DNA of 48,049 nucleotides from the NCBI GenBank assembly GCA_030425905.1, contig JAUHZT010000007.1, positions 1 to 48,049 on the forward strand, in the 5' to 3' direction. This document shows, piece after piece, positions 17,625-26,228 of this stretch. Below the pieces are notes generated by a model. That model made no database searches, was not told where the DNA came from, and saw only the letters and a list, made by a program, of their open reading frames with translations. The position numbers and the translations under genes are program-made. Numbering within the stretch: the first letter of the stretch is position 1; each line of letters starts with the position of its first letter. The DNA comes from Gammaproteobacteria bacterium. GTDB lineage: Bacteria; Pseudomonadota; Gammaproteobacteria; Steroidobacterales; Woeseiaceae.

Positions 17625-18425
17625 CTAGTCGGCTTTCAGGTGACGGATCAGCTTTTCGTCACAGTAGGCTTCGCTGTCAAACACAAGACGCTCCTGCACG
17701 AGCTGCAACTGGTGCACCAGGAACATCAGGAAAATGCTGATCAGCAATGCGATAAAGGTTGAGTTGAACGCCACACCAAGGCTCTGCGTTACGCCCGCTA
17801 TGTCGCCCTGCACGGCCTTGTCCGCCTGCGCGAGTGCCTCGCCAATACCGCGTACCGTACCGATAAAGCCGATCGACGGAATCGCCCAGGAGATATAGCG
17901 GATCATCGACAGTTCGGACTCCAGGCGTTCGGCTTCCGACTCGCAGATAGTATGGGTACTCGTAGCAACGTCCTGGATATTGCGCGTGGAGGCGAAGCGG
18001 CGCAGCGCATTCAGTAGTGCACGCGGCAGCAACATGGCTTGCCGGTCCTCGGGCAGCGCCTGTACCTGGCGCGCAAACTCGCGCGTGTCCTCAGGCAATA
18101 TGCGCATCCCATCCGCGACTGGTACGAGATCCACATCCAGCAAGCGGCGTTCGCCGAGAATCTTGAACGCTTTGAACGCCATGATCGCGAGCGCCCAGAA
18201 CATCAGGACGAAACAGGATTCCTGCTCGAGGTCCTTGATAAGAACCCATACCGAACGCTCTTTGACGTAGTCGGGGTTCTCCGCAACCAGCGCCGCCTGC
18301 TCTTCAATTACCTGGGCTGCATTCGGTCGCACCACCGACACGTAAAATGCGTGCACGACAATGATGGAAATAATCAGCGCGAAAAGCTGAAAGACAAATT
18401 CAATCGGGATGTTTTTCTTTTTCAT
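17625..18425 (-). CDS. MotA/TolQ/ExbB-family proton-channel protein
   Basis: A 266-residue inner-membrane protein of the family that forms the pentameric part of proton-driven motors (ExbB, TolQ, MotA). Helices: about 8-28, 71-88, 180-198 and 216-238. The family signature is IPSIGFIGTVRGIGEAL (182-198, compare the IGLLGTVxGI of TolQ/ExbB), followed by GVTQSLGVAFNSTFIALLISI. The cytoplasmic domain between the second and third helices is larger than in minimal ExbB. No ordinary exbD or tolR gene is beside it. Instead two VWA proteins with FLD-type helices follow, which I propose are its partners. No clear ribosome site was found; AAGGG is about 13 bases away. Confidence 0.88.
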   Translation of the reverse strand: MKKKNIPIEFVFQLFALIISIIVVHAFYVSVVRPNAAQVIEEQAALVAENPDYVKERSVWVLIKDLEQESCFVLMFWALAIMAFKAFKILGERRLLDVDLVPVADGMRILPEDTREFARQVQALPEDRQAMLLPRALLNALRRFASTRNIQDVATSTHTICESEAERLESELSMIRYISWAIPSIGFIGTVRGIGEALAQADKAVQGDIAGVTQSLGVAFNSTFIALLISIFLMFLVHQLQLVQERLVFDSEAYCDEKLIRHLKAD

Positions 18426-18446
18426 CTATGCAGAAGCCCTTGGGGT

Positions 18447-18704
18447 TCAGATGTCAGTCGGAAATGGAATGGACTGATCCGTTGGAATTTCTTCGCTCGG
18501 TTTGAAATCCTTGTCATCAATATCGAGATAGCTTTCGTCGTCTGTTTCGAGAACTTCGGGTTCCGGTTCCGGCTCTTCGGCCGCAGCCTGTGCTTCCGGT
18601 TCGCTGGCCGGCGCCGGCGCATCGTCGTCCGCGGCTTGTGACCAGCCCTTGCCCGAAATCGCAATCAGCAACAGCAGCAACAACACGCCTGTAACGCGGC
18701 TCAT
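18447..18704 (-). CDS. Small exported acidic protein of unknown function
   Basis: An 85-residue protein with a signal peptide (VTGVLLLLLLIAISGKGWSQA) and a mature part that is almost entirely Ala/Pro/Glu then Asp-rich (EPEPEPEVLETDDESYLDIDD), so probably disordered in the periplasm. The ATG at 18704 has GGAG 6 bases upstream; an open extension of 15 codons further upstream is unlikely. It sits between the FHA-PEGA-SUMF1 gene (81-base gap) and the ExbB-type gene (21-base gap). I do not recognise a family. Its conserved-looking C-terminal acidic segment could contact a partner in the same complex, but that is only a guess. Confidence 0.7.
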   Translation of the reverse strand: MSRVTGVLLLLLLIAISGKGWSQAADDDAPAPASEPEAQAAAEEPEPEPEVLETDDESYLDIDDKDFKPSEEIPTDQSIPFPTDI

Positions 18705-18785
18705 ACATTCTCCATTAGCAGCACTCTCCGATGTTGGACCGCAAAGCACCTAATTCGTCGCACAAAAATTCGTTTCCCCGGGCCG

Positions 18786-21209
18786 CTATTCGGCATTGCG
18801 AACAATCCGGAAGCCGACATCCGTCCGCGGGTCGCTACCGTAGTCGCGAAAACTCAGCCGCAATTCCGTATTGCCGGCGTGTTTCCAGCTCGAACCACGT
18901 ATTACGTGAGTCTTGCCGCGTTCCGGCCCGGTCGGATCTCGCAAGGGCTCTTTCAGGCCCGGCGTTGGTACCGTGTAAAAGTCGTTGACCCATTCGGCCA
19001 CGTTGCCGCCAGCGTCGAACAGCCCCAGCGCGTTCGCGGGAAAGCGCCCGACAGGCGCGGTGGCCGCATACCCGTCATCGTAGCCCGGCAGGATACTGGG
19101 CACGAGCCCGGCGGCGGAACGGTCCGCAAAATTTCCCGCGTCGGCGCGCGGTGGCCAGTTGTCGCCCCAACTGTACTTGTAGGCTTTTTCGCGGCCCGCA
19201 TAGCGCATGGCCCAGACCCATTCGGCCTCCGTTGGCAATCGGTAGCCGTCGGGCAACGGCAGAATGGTCTCATACTCGCCGAAGCGCTCCTCGTAGACCG
19301 GACTCAGGCCTTCGCGGGCGCTCAGGAAGTTGCAGTATTCAGCCGCTTGCGCCCAGGTCAGGTTGGCGACCGGATTCTGGTCGCCCGCAAGGGTCGCGTG
19401 TTCTGCGGCGCCGGAATCGTGTGCCGCTGAGAATTCCGCAAATTCCTTGTTAGTGACTTCGTGAACACTGATATAGAACGGCCGCGTAATGCTAACGGGC
19501 ACGAGGACTTCGTTTGCCCGACGTCCCTGCTCACTGCGCGAACTGCCCATCATGAAAGTGCCCGGCTCGATGCGCCGCAGCTGTTTGCCGTCGGCCGTTT
19601 GCACCAGCGTTTCGATCTGCGAACGCGCGATCGCCTCGTGCGACCGCAGTTGTGCTGTCAGGGTTTGTGGATAGCCGGGCCGCGGCGTCACGGTCCGTGA
19701 CCACGATTCGTAACCCGGTTTACGCACTTCAATCCGGTGCGGTGCCGAGCTGAGTTGCAGGGTTGTTGCACCGTTACCGCGCGCCTTGCCATCGACGTAA
19801 ACCGTTGCATCGGCGGGCGATACATTCACAGTCAGCGTGCCCGTCTGCGCCGTCATGTCGATTGTTATGGATTCGCGCGCGGCCGACTGCAGGCGAATTT
19901 TGCGACTTGTGGTGCCGTAACCTGCTTTTGACAGACCAATTTCGTAGTCTATGTCCGGCGCAAGATCGAGTGTAAGTGGCGACTGGCCACGGTACCGGCC
20001 ATTGACCATGACATTGGCGCCGCGGGGAATGCTGTTGACCTGCAAACTGGCATCCGCCACCTCCAGCTCGATAAGCGGTAACTCGCGTGCAACGTTTGGC
20101 TCCACCGTCACTGTGCCGTCCCAGGCTTTGTAACCCTCACGAACCACCGAGAGCTGGTGTGAGCCTTCGAGCAGTTGCACCACGGCAGGCGTAACCGCCA
20201 GTTTTTGCGCGCCCGATATAATATCCGCGCCGGGCGGTTCCGAGTTGATACTTACCTCTGCCCAGCGTGGAATAAGCTGCACCTGCAGCACCTCGTTTCG
20301 GTCAAGGCCGTCAAACTCGATGATGTCGCTGAATGGCAGATAGCGTTCGGAACTTACGCGAATACTGTGCTCACCCGGCTGCAACTCGACGGGCCCCAAC
20401 GGCGCAGGCCCGATATGCGTCTCATCGATCGACACTGTGCCGGTCCCGGGGGGGTTGGTTGTAACCGTAAGGCGCCCGGGCAACTTGCGTAGCGCAACGG
20501 TCACCGTCTTGCTTTGTTCTTCATCAACAATGAACGTCTGGGCCGCATCGTAATAACCGCGCTTGCTCACGTTGACCGTGTATTCACCCTGCCGCAGCAG
20601 GACGCGCTCGCCCAGAGGCAGCCGAAACCAGCCACCGTCGATCGAAAACTGATCAGGCTCAGCGGGTTCCACGACAAACTGTACCGACTTCGATGAAAAC
20701 AGCAGGTACGATGCGGCACCGAGCACCAGCAAGCCGGCAATCACCAGGTTGCGTAACAGGTGGCCCGGTTGTTCGACCTGTGCCGCGCGTGAATCAGCGG
20801 CGCGCCGAAAAGCAGTCGGCACAATAGCTTCATCAGCGGTGCCCGCCGTCGCGTCCGGCAGTTCCGGTGCCTGGGTGACATAGGCGCTGTCTTCAAGCTG
20901 CACCCGCAAACTCAGTCTGTCGTCGGCAGACACCTTGATGCGGCTGCCGTAGTAAGTAATTTCATCACCATCACGCAGCTTCTGGCTGGCCTTCAGTTGT
21001 TCACCATTCAGGCACAGGCCCGTATCGCGACCTACCGGCTGCAGGAACGGCACTCCGTCCAGAATATCGAGCAACACAAGCGGCCCGCCTCCGGGTCCCG
21101 GCAAACGCAATGCGCAATCGCTGCCCGTACCGATACGCAGCGGGAGCTGCGCTGCATCCAGCCGGCGCTCGCCTTCGACGTCGCTTATATAGAGCTCTGA
21201 AAATTTCAA
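18786..21209 (-). CDS. Transmembrane FHA - PEGA repeat - SUMF1-like protein
   Basis: An 807-residue single-pass protein linking cytoplasmic phosphopeptide sensing to the periplasm. It has an N-terminal FHA-like domain (about 10-95, LPLRIGTGSDCALRL, then LCLNGEQL and LRDGDEITYYGSRI), a linker, a membrane helix (about 152-172, LVIAGLLVLGAASYLLF), five PEGA-type beta repeats (about 175-520, each ending near a GY), and a C-terminal FGE-sulfatase/SUMF1 domain (about 545-807, YRLPTEAEWVWAMRYAG, GNVAEWVNDFY, VIRGSSWKHAG, VGFRIVRN). The cysteines needed for formylglycine formation are absent from the RGSSWKHAGN region, so it is probably a binding or structural domain. The start is TTG 21209 in TTGA overlap with the kinase stop, with GAGGA 6 bases upstream; a TTG 15 bases earlier is less likely. 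Confidence 0.87.
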   Translation of the reverse strand: MKFSELYISDVEGERRLDAAQLPLRIGTGSDCALRLPGPGGGPLVLLDILDGVPFLQPVGRDTGLCLNGEQLKASQKLRDGDEITYYGSRIKVSADDRLSLRVQLEDSAYVTQAPELPDATAGTADEAIVPTAFRRAADSRAAQVEQPGHLLRNLVIAGLLVLGAASYLLFSSKSVQFVVEPAEPDQFSIDGGWFRLPLGERVLLRQGEYTVNVSKRGYYDAAQTFIVDEEQSKTVTVALRKLPGRLTVTTNPPGTGTVSIDETHIGPAPLGPVELQPGEHSIRVSSERYLPFSDIIEFDGLDRNEVLQVQLIPRWAEVSINSEPPGADIISGAQKLAVTPAVVQLLEGSHQLSVVREGYKAWDGTVTVEPNVARELPLIELEVADASLQVNSIPRGANVMVNGRYRGQSPLTLDLAPDIDYEIGLSKAGYGTTSRKIRLQSAARESITIDMTAQTGTLTVNVSPADATVYVDGKARGNGATTLQLSSAPHRIEVRKPGYESWSRTVTPRPGYPQTLTAQLRSHEAIARSQIETLVQTADGKQLRRIEPGTFMMGSSRSEQGRRANEVLVPVSITRPFYISVHEVTNKEFAEFSAAHDSGAAEHATLAGDQNPVANLTWAQAAEYCNFLSAREGLSPVYEERFGEYETILPLPDGYRLPTEAEWVWAMRYAGREKAYKYSWGDNWPPRADAGNFADRSAAGLVPSILPGYDDGYAATAPVGRFPANALGLFDAGGNVAEWVNDFYTVPTPGLKEPLRDPTGPERGKTHVIRGSSWKHAGNTELRLSFRDYGSDPRTDVGFRIVRNAE

Positions 21210-23548
21210 ATCTTTTCCTCGCAACGGATCACCACAGGTTGCATGTCCAGCTCCGGCGCAACACGAAATTCGATGCGCACGTCCCGGTACCCGGGCCGGC
21301 TGCCGACTGCCACGTAAGTACCCGGCCGCAACGTCAACTCGGTTTCGGCAAAGCTGCCGAGCCGCGCGACACGGTAGATTGACACATCCGTTGCCTGATC
21401 CGAGACCAGCTGCACCGTCAATGGCGTTGCCGCGCGCTTCAGGAGTCGTGCCAGATCGTCTCTTGCCGCAGCAAGACGCGGCCCGATATCGCCCATGCGG
21501 GTGATATTGACGACCAGATCAGTGGCTTTCTGCATTGTGCGTTCCTGGCTGAGACTGTCGGGCGCCGCGATATACTCGTCGAGCTGCGCATGCAGGGCAA
21601 TCATTTGCTGCGAGCGCTGCAGTCCGTTCTTGGCAAATGCAAGGTCCGCGTCCAATTCCAGAATGCGTTTGTAACTGGCTTCCGCGGCTTTCCATTGCTC
21701 TGTAGCTTCCAGGTCGGCCGCCTCCTTCTCCAGGGCGCGGATATTATTCAGACGCAGCGCCTGTTCGACCTGCAGCAAACCATCAGCCGGCTCGGCCGAG
21801 CCCGGCTGCAGCGCCTGTGCCATGCGAAACGCCGCACGTGCCGCAAGGTAGTCGTTGGCCGCGAGCGCATTCAGACCTTCAGTCATGCGCGCGTCAAATG
21901 AGTTTTGATTGATCTTTGCATTAACGCGCTCCAGGCCATCCTGTGCAACTTTCCATTGCGGGTCAATCTCTACAGCACGCGCAAAATTGTCGCGCGCCGC
22001 ATCGAGCTCAAGCTGTTGCTCAAGCCTGAGCCCCGCATCTGTCAGTGCCAGCACCTCATCGAGATTCTGCGCACGCAGCAGGCCGGCTTGTGCGCCTGCA
22101 TGGCCTGGTGTCATGGCAACCGCTAACTCATAGAGCCGGAGCGCTTCGAGCACATCACCGTTTTCCAGCGCCGCGCTGGCGTCCGCAAGCGTCGTTTCGA
22201 ACAGGTTATCGACGCGCCCCAGCAAAGGCTCGATCAGTTCAGTTGCTTCCAGGTAGTGTGCTGTCGCCGCTGCGTAGTCGCGCGCGAGATACGCCGCATC
22301 GCCTGCCTCGTAGGCCTGCTGTGTTTTTTGCCAGGCTAGCCCACCCCAGCGCGCTACCGCGCGACCCTCCAACGTGCGTATCTTGGCGAGCAGTGGCCCC
22401 AGCACTTCTTCGGTCGCCGCACGATCCTGCACCCGCTCATCACGCTCCGGGAGCACTTCCGTACTTGCACTGGCGGGCGCGGTCGCTTGCGCCTCCTCCT
22501 CCCCGGCGCTTTGCACTGCGGCATTATCCGGTGGCGCTGTCATCGTGCGGGGGAGCACGAAGATAACCGCGAGCAGGAGGAGCAACAGCACGCCAAGTGC
22601 GATACCGACCGTACGCGGAGTGAGCCCGCTGCCACCTGCAAGCGGTGTTTCAACAGCCGCCGCAACTGCGGGTCGCTTACGCGTTGCCGAGATCGAGGAA
22701 CTGATTACCTGGTCGTGAGTGTGTTCCGGCTTATGCACGTAACTCGCTGGCGCGGCACCGGGGCTTATTCCTGCCGCCAGGATAGCGTCATACACAGCCG
22801 CCGCATCGGGTCGATCCTTTGTATCCTTGTGCAACATGGCGGCGATAAGTTCGGCAATATTTTCAGGCACCGTATCGCCGTCCACACGGCTAACAGGTGG
22901 TGGTACCCGATACCGAATGTCGTCCGCCGTATTGTCAGCCGAATAGGGGGAATGCCCTGCAAGCAACTCGTAGAGCATGCCGCCCAACGCAAAAATATCA
23001 TCCGCCGGCTGTGGCGCTTCACCCGCAAGACTCTGTGGGCTTGCCGCTATCAGCGACCCGCCGCGCACCGCGTCAGTGCCATTCGCCGCCACGCCAAAAT
23101 CAATCAGGTATGGCGCGCCATGGGCATCCAGCAACACATTACTGGCCTTGATATCACGGTGCACGATGCCTTTGGCATGCGCGTAGCGCAGTGCATCGGC
23201 AATTAGCGCCATGGGCGCCAGGATCTCCGCAGTCGTTGCCTTGCCAAGGACATCAACTGACGGACCGTCGATAAACTGCAGACTGAAAAAAGCCGGTCCG
23301 CCGCTGTCGGTAGCCTCATGAAATTCAAACACGCGTACGATATGCGCGTGCATCAGGCGAATGCTTAGTTGCCACTCGCGACGCAGAACATCGTTGCTAA
23401 TGGATGGATCGACCAGCAGCTTCAGCGCAACATGCGCGCCCGTCATGCGGTCGTCAGCGAGCCAGACTTCCGCGCCGCCGCCCGCACCCAGCTTGCGCAC
23501 AAGGGTGTATCGGTTGGCGAGTTGTGTCCCGCTCTTGTGCTCGTGCAT
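21206..23548 (-). CDS. Transmembrane Ser/Thr protein kinase with TPR-like region and PEGA-like tail
   Basis: A 780-residue PknB-type kinase. The kinase domain (about 12-262) looks active: glycine loop GAGGGAEVW (21-29), ALKLL (Lys 43), HRDIKASN (130-137) and DFG (150-152). A single membrane helix (about 313-333, VGIALGVLLLLLLAVIFVLP) is followed by a long periplasmic helical region with TPR-like repeats (about 390-690, such as GDAAYLARDYAAATAHYLEA and NDYLAARAAFRMAQAL). A PEGA-like C-terminus is TELTLRPGTYVAVGSRPGYRDVR. It lies 17 bases after the 419-residue lipoprotein and overlaps the FHA-SUMF1 gene. The ribosome site is weak. Likely targets are threonines on cluster partners recognised by the two FHA domains; this is inferred from context. 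Confidence 0.92.
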   Translation of the reverse strand: MHEHKSGTQLANRYTLVRKLGAGGGAEVWLADDRMTGAHVALKLLVDPSISNDVLRREWQLSIRLMHAHIVRVFEFHEATDSGGPAFFSLQFIDGPSVDVLGKATTAEILAPMALIADALRYAHAKGIVHRDIKASNVLLDAHGAPYLIDFGVAANGTDAVRGGSLIAASPQSLAGEAPQPADDIFALGGMLYELLAGHSPYSADNTADDIRYRVPPPVSRVDGDTVPENIAELIAAMLHKDTKDRPDAAAVYDAILAAGISPGAAPASYVHKPEHTHDQVISSSISATRKRPAVAAAVETPLAGGSGLTPRTVGIALGVLLLLLLAVIFVLPRTMTAPPDNAAVQSAGEEEAQATAPASASTEVLPERDERVQDRAATEEVLGPLLAKIRTLEGRAVARWGGLAWQKTQQAYEAGDAAYLARDYAAATAHYLEATELIEPLLGRVDNLFETTLADASAALENGDVLEALRLYELAVAMTPGHAGAQAGLLRAQNLDEVLALTDAGLRLEQQLELDAARDNFARAVEIDPQWKVAQDGLERVNAKINQNSFDARMTEGLNALAANDYLAARAAFRMAQALQPGSAEPADGLLQVEQALRLNNIRALEKEAADLEATEQWKAAEASYKRILELDADLAFAKNGLQRSQQMIALHAQLDEYIAAPDSLSQERTMQKATDLVVNITRMGDIGPRLAAARDDLARLLKRAATPLTVQLVSDQATDVSIYRVARLGSFAETELTLRPGTYVAVGSRPGYRDVRIEFRVAPELDMQPVVIRCEEKI

Positions 23549-23565
23549 GAAAGGTCTACTGCTAC

Positions 23566-24825
23566 TTAAGGACTGGATGCGAGTTCCGGTGCGCGCTGCG
23601 GCGCGCCCACGTCGACCGCCTGGCCGAAGCCTGTTTCAGACTGGTAGATGTCACGCAGCAATTTGCGCCAGGCCTCATACTGAGCCGCGGCTGTGCCAGT
23701 CAAACGACGCGCCTGGCCCTCTACGGTAACCACCATGGGCGCGGCTTCCGAGCCAAACGATTCTGCCAGTTCCTTTATCGCCTCAACGTGAATCGACGCT
23801 TCATTCCTGCGTGTAACGCCTTTCATAATGGCGCTGAAGCCTTCAGTAATGCCAATGCCCTGCAGGCTTTGTTTCATGCGTCTGCGCGAGTAACTCGAAT
23901 CACCCGTATCCACGGACAGCGAACCGGCAAGGACAACCACACCCATTAGCGTTTGCAATGCGGCCGAACGCCGCACCTGGCGGTAATTGACAGCCTCTTC
24001 GCGCGCGGCTTTGCGATACGCGTTATAGGGTATCGCGATGCCGTAGTAGAAATTGGCGTAGTGCTCATTAAGCATGTCAACGACGAGCCGATCGCGTTCG
24101 CGGATCTGCCGCAAACGATCCACGGCCGGGTCATTCTCCGCCGGCAGACGGTTTATCGTGACGAGGCCATCGTCATCCTGCGACAGGTGCTCGCCGTAAG
24201 CGAGCGGCGACATATCGGCAAAGAACTTCAATTCCGAAATTTGCTGCAGGCGACGGAAGAAATCCTGCGGCAAGGTTTCGGAAAAAGCATGCAGGTCATT
24301 CGCAATATCGTTAAAGACCTTCTGATACGGGTCGAGGCGCCGGTCGCGACTTTCCGCGTAGGAGGAAATACCGGTCTGCATTTCATAATTCTTCGTATAC
24401 CAGTGCTGCCCGCTCGTATCGCTGACATCGATACGGATATCGACAAACTCGCCGTCCGACTTTTCGATCTTGCCTTTGACAATGACATCCGTGAACGCAT
24501 TTTCGGAGGGCAACACGCGCACAGCGCCCCAATGCCCTGTGCCCTGCATCGTACTCTTGAGGTGATAGGCGAGATAACGGGATTCGGCGTTGCGAATATC
24601 CTCGTAAATTCTGCTGCGCTCCGGGTCGTTATCCTCCGGCACGCCCGCGTCAAACTCTATGATGCCGACATCCAGCAGCAAGCCTTCGTCCTTGCTGTCA
24701 GTAGCGACGACCAGTTCGGACTCCTCGGCGGTGATGACCTCGTTGACCGAACAGGCGCCGAGCGACAGAAACGGCAACAGCAATGCGAGCCGTAATGTTT
24801 TCAGCCTGGTGATTCCGCCGCTCAT
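23566..24825 (-). CDS. Conserved lipoprotein of unknown function
   Basis: A 419-residue predicted lipoprotein: signal and lipobox LLPFLSLGAC (lipidated Cys about 25). A mixed alpha/beta region follows (about 50-170) with VRVLPSENAFTDVIVKGKIEKSDG and IRIDVSDTSGQHW, resembling the substrate-binding-like part of outer-membrane-assembly lipoproteins (a loose resemblance only). After that comes a helical region and an Ala/Val-rich hydrophobic segment (LQTLMGVVVLAGSLSV) inside the mature protein. The gene starts in ATGA overlap with the upstream Gly/Ser-rich lipoprotein stop, so the two are translationally coupled. No named family is recognised. Its place between two kinases suggests an envelope component of the same assembly. 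Confidence 0.78.
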   Translation of the reverse strand: MSGGITRLKTLRLALLLPFLSLGACSVNEVITAEESELVVATDSKDEGLLLDVGIIEFDAGVPEDNDPERSRIYEDIRNAESRYLAYHLKSTMQGTGHWGAVRVLPSENAFTDVIVKGKIEKSDGEFVDIRIDVSDTSGQHWYTKNYEMQTGISSYAESRDRRLDPYQKVFNDIANDLHAFSETLPQDFFRRLQQISELKFFADMSPLAYGEHLSQDDDGLVTINRLPAENDPAVDRLRQIRERDRLVVDMLNEHYANFYYGIAIPYNAYRKAAREEAVNYRQVRRSAALQTLMGVVVLAGSLSVDTGDSSYSRRRMKQSLQGIGITEGFSAIMKGVTRRNEASIHVEAIKELAESFGSEAAPMVVTVEGQARRLTGTAAAQYEAWRKLLRDIYQSETGFGQAVDVGAPQRAPELASSP

Positions 24826-26030
24826 AGTCCCTTGTACTTGCGGTACTCGTCCCAGAGGCGTTCACGCAGCACCGGGTCGTCCTCTGTCAACGCCGCTTCC
24901 CGCAATTGGCGCGCAATAATGTCATCGTCAATCATCATTGGCACATCGTCGGGCGTGCGCCCTTCGATCTCCTCCTGGGTCATGCTGCTAATGTCAGGGA
25001 CCGACGTGCCGCCCACCGAACCACCTTCATTCGGTATGTTCGCCATGTTCCCTGCCTGGGTGCCGAGGCCAATGCGTCCACCGCCGCCCTCGCCGCCGCC
25101 AGCGCCACCGGTATCGAAACCTTCAGTTGAACGGCCTACGGCTGCGATTTCCCGCTGCTCTTCCTGCAGCGTTTCATCAAAACCGCCGATGGACTCGTCC
25201 AGCTCGCGGCCAAGCCGTTCGGCACGCTCTTCGTCCGTTTCACCGGGGAACTGGCCGACACTGCCAGCACCGCCCGTGCCCTGCGCGACGCCTTCCGGGC
25301 CTTCCCCTTCACCGGCGCCAGCGCCGCCATTACTGCCAGCGGCCGACGCTTCACTTTCAGCGCCCGCTCCACCGCCGCCGCCGCCAAGACATTCACCGGC
25401 CTGGCCCATGCCACCGATGCCGCCAGGCATTACGCCGCTGTCGCCGCAATCACCGCTGCCCTCGGCGTCGGCATCGCCAAACGGGTCTTCTTCACCACCG
25501 TCGCCAGCCTGGCTGGTACCACTGTCGCCACCGGCTTCACCGCCAACACCGCCAGCGCCCTGTTCGCTGGGTGGTGGCGGAATCTGGCCCACGTCTCCAC
25601 CGCCGCTACCCGCACTGCCACCGGCAGTTGAGCCGCTGCTGCCCTGCTCACCGCCTGCGGAACCACCTGGCATACCGCCGCCTGAAGGGAACGGGCTCGA
25701 CGATCCGCCGGCTGGCGAACCGCTGCCCGAGGAGCCGCCAGACGAACCGCCGGACGAACCACCCGATGAGCCTTGTGAGCCTTGCGACCCTTGCGATGAG
25801 CCGCTACCTGACGAGCTTCCTGAAGAACTGCCTGACGAGCCACCTGGCGGTGACGGCATGCCGCCACTGGAGGGAGACGGGAAGCCACTGCTCGGTGGCG
25901 GTGGCATGCTGGAACCACTGGACGAGGACGACGTAGTCTTGCAGCCCACGGTAACGCAGGCTGCTACTGCAACCACCAGCAGGGGCCTGAGTTGATGAAA
26001 TGTGCTTCGCGTCTTGCCGCTGTCAATCAT
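24822..26030 (-). CDS. Gly/Ser-rich lipoprotein of unknown function
   Basis: A 402-residue predicted lipoprotein (lipobox VTVGC, Cys about 30) dominated by low-complexity sequence. Residues about 32-130 are Ser/Gly/Pro runs, including repeated GSSG and GGSSG units, and about 130-260 are Gly/Ala/Glu-rich. A structured-looking acidic C-terminus follows (TDEERAERLGRELDESIGGF; DVPMMIDDDIIARQLREAA; LRERLWDEYRKYKGL). The C-terminal part is the piece most likely to be conserved. The minus strand is read despite a long plus-strand open frame, because signal, lipobox, AGAGG ribosome site and downstream coupling all agree. It may act as a flexible tether or spacer. Length and repeat number should vary between relatives. 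Confidence 0.75.
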   Translation of the reverse strand: MIDSGKTRSTFHQLRPLLVVAVAACVTVGCKTTSSSSSGSSMPPPPSSGFPSPSSGGMPSPPGGSSGSSSGSSSGSGSSQGSQGSQGSSGGSSGGSSGGSSGSGSPAGGSSSPFPSGGGMPGGSAGGEQGSSGSTAGGSAGSGGGDVGQIPPPPSEQGAGGVGGEAGGDSGTSQAGDGGEEDPFGDADAEGSGDCGDSGVMPGGIGGMGQAGECLGGGGGGAGAESEASAAGSNGGAGAGEGEGPEGVAQGTGGAGSVGQFPGETDEERAERLGRELDESIGGFDETLQEEQREIAAVGRSTEGFDTGGAGGGEGGGGRIGLGTQAGNMANIPNEGGSVGGTSVPDISSMTQEEIEGRTPDDVPMMIDDDIIARQLREAALTEDDPVLRERLWDEYRKYKGL

Positions 26031-26082
26031 GATAGGTGCCTCTTGCTGGACGAACGTGGGTGTCGTCCGCCGGCCGGTCTGA

Positions 26083-26095
26083 AGTGCCCGGCACT
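26083..26095. promoter_or_regulatory. Perfect short palindrome upstream of the lipoprotein gene
   Basis: AGTGCC and GGCACT flank one central base in the 198-base gap between the PP2C gene and the Gly/Ser-rich lipoprotein gene, 52 bases upstream of the lipoprotein start. It could be an operator for the promoter expected in this gap. Confidence 0.3.
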
Positions 26096-26183
26096 CAAGG
26101 TTTGAGCCTCAGGACCGCGTCGGAGTTCCGTTCATTTCCTTATCTGCGAACACTTGCGCCGGGTCCGCAGGCCTACAGTGACG

Positions 26184-26211
26184 ATAATACGCGACCCGAA
26201 GCCAATCAACA
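26184..26211 (-). promoter_or_regulatory. Candidate promoter for the downstream half of the signalling/VWA cluster
   Basis: Read on the minus strand, TATTAT (26184-26189) is a good -10 element, with TGTTGA 16 bases upstream as a poor -35. It lies in the only sizeable gap between the PP2C gene and the next ten genes, so a promoter is expected here. The match itself is weak. Confidence 0.3.
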
Positions 26212-26228
26212 GCCGCTAATCACCGGTT

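Noticed and set aside
14142-18425. Zorya-type anti-phage defence
   Set aside because: An ExbB/MotA-like channel and Asp-bearing helices are shared, but the OmpA-bearing ZorB and the ZorC/D/E genes are missing, and the partners have VWA domains.
18786-21209. Formylglycine-generating sulfatase-maturation enzyme
   Set aside because: The active-site cysteines are not in the expected region and no sulfatase is adjacent.
25700-25860. Possible CRISPR or tandem repeat array
   Set aside because: The repetitive DNA is short-period Gly/Ser coding sequence within a protein gene, without spacers of uniform length.
24832-25995. Plus-strand 387-codon open frame rich in Pro, Ser and Glu
   Set aside because: It is the antisense of the Gly/Ser-rich lipoprotein. 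The minus strand has signal, lipobox, ribosome site and coupled downstream start; the plus frame has none.
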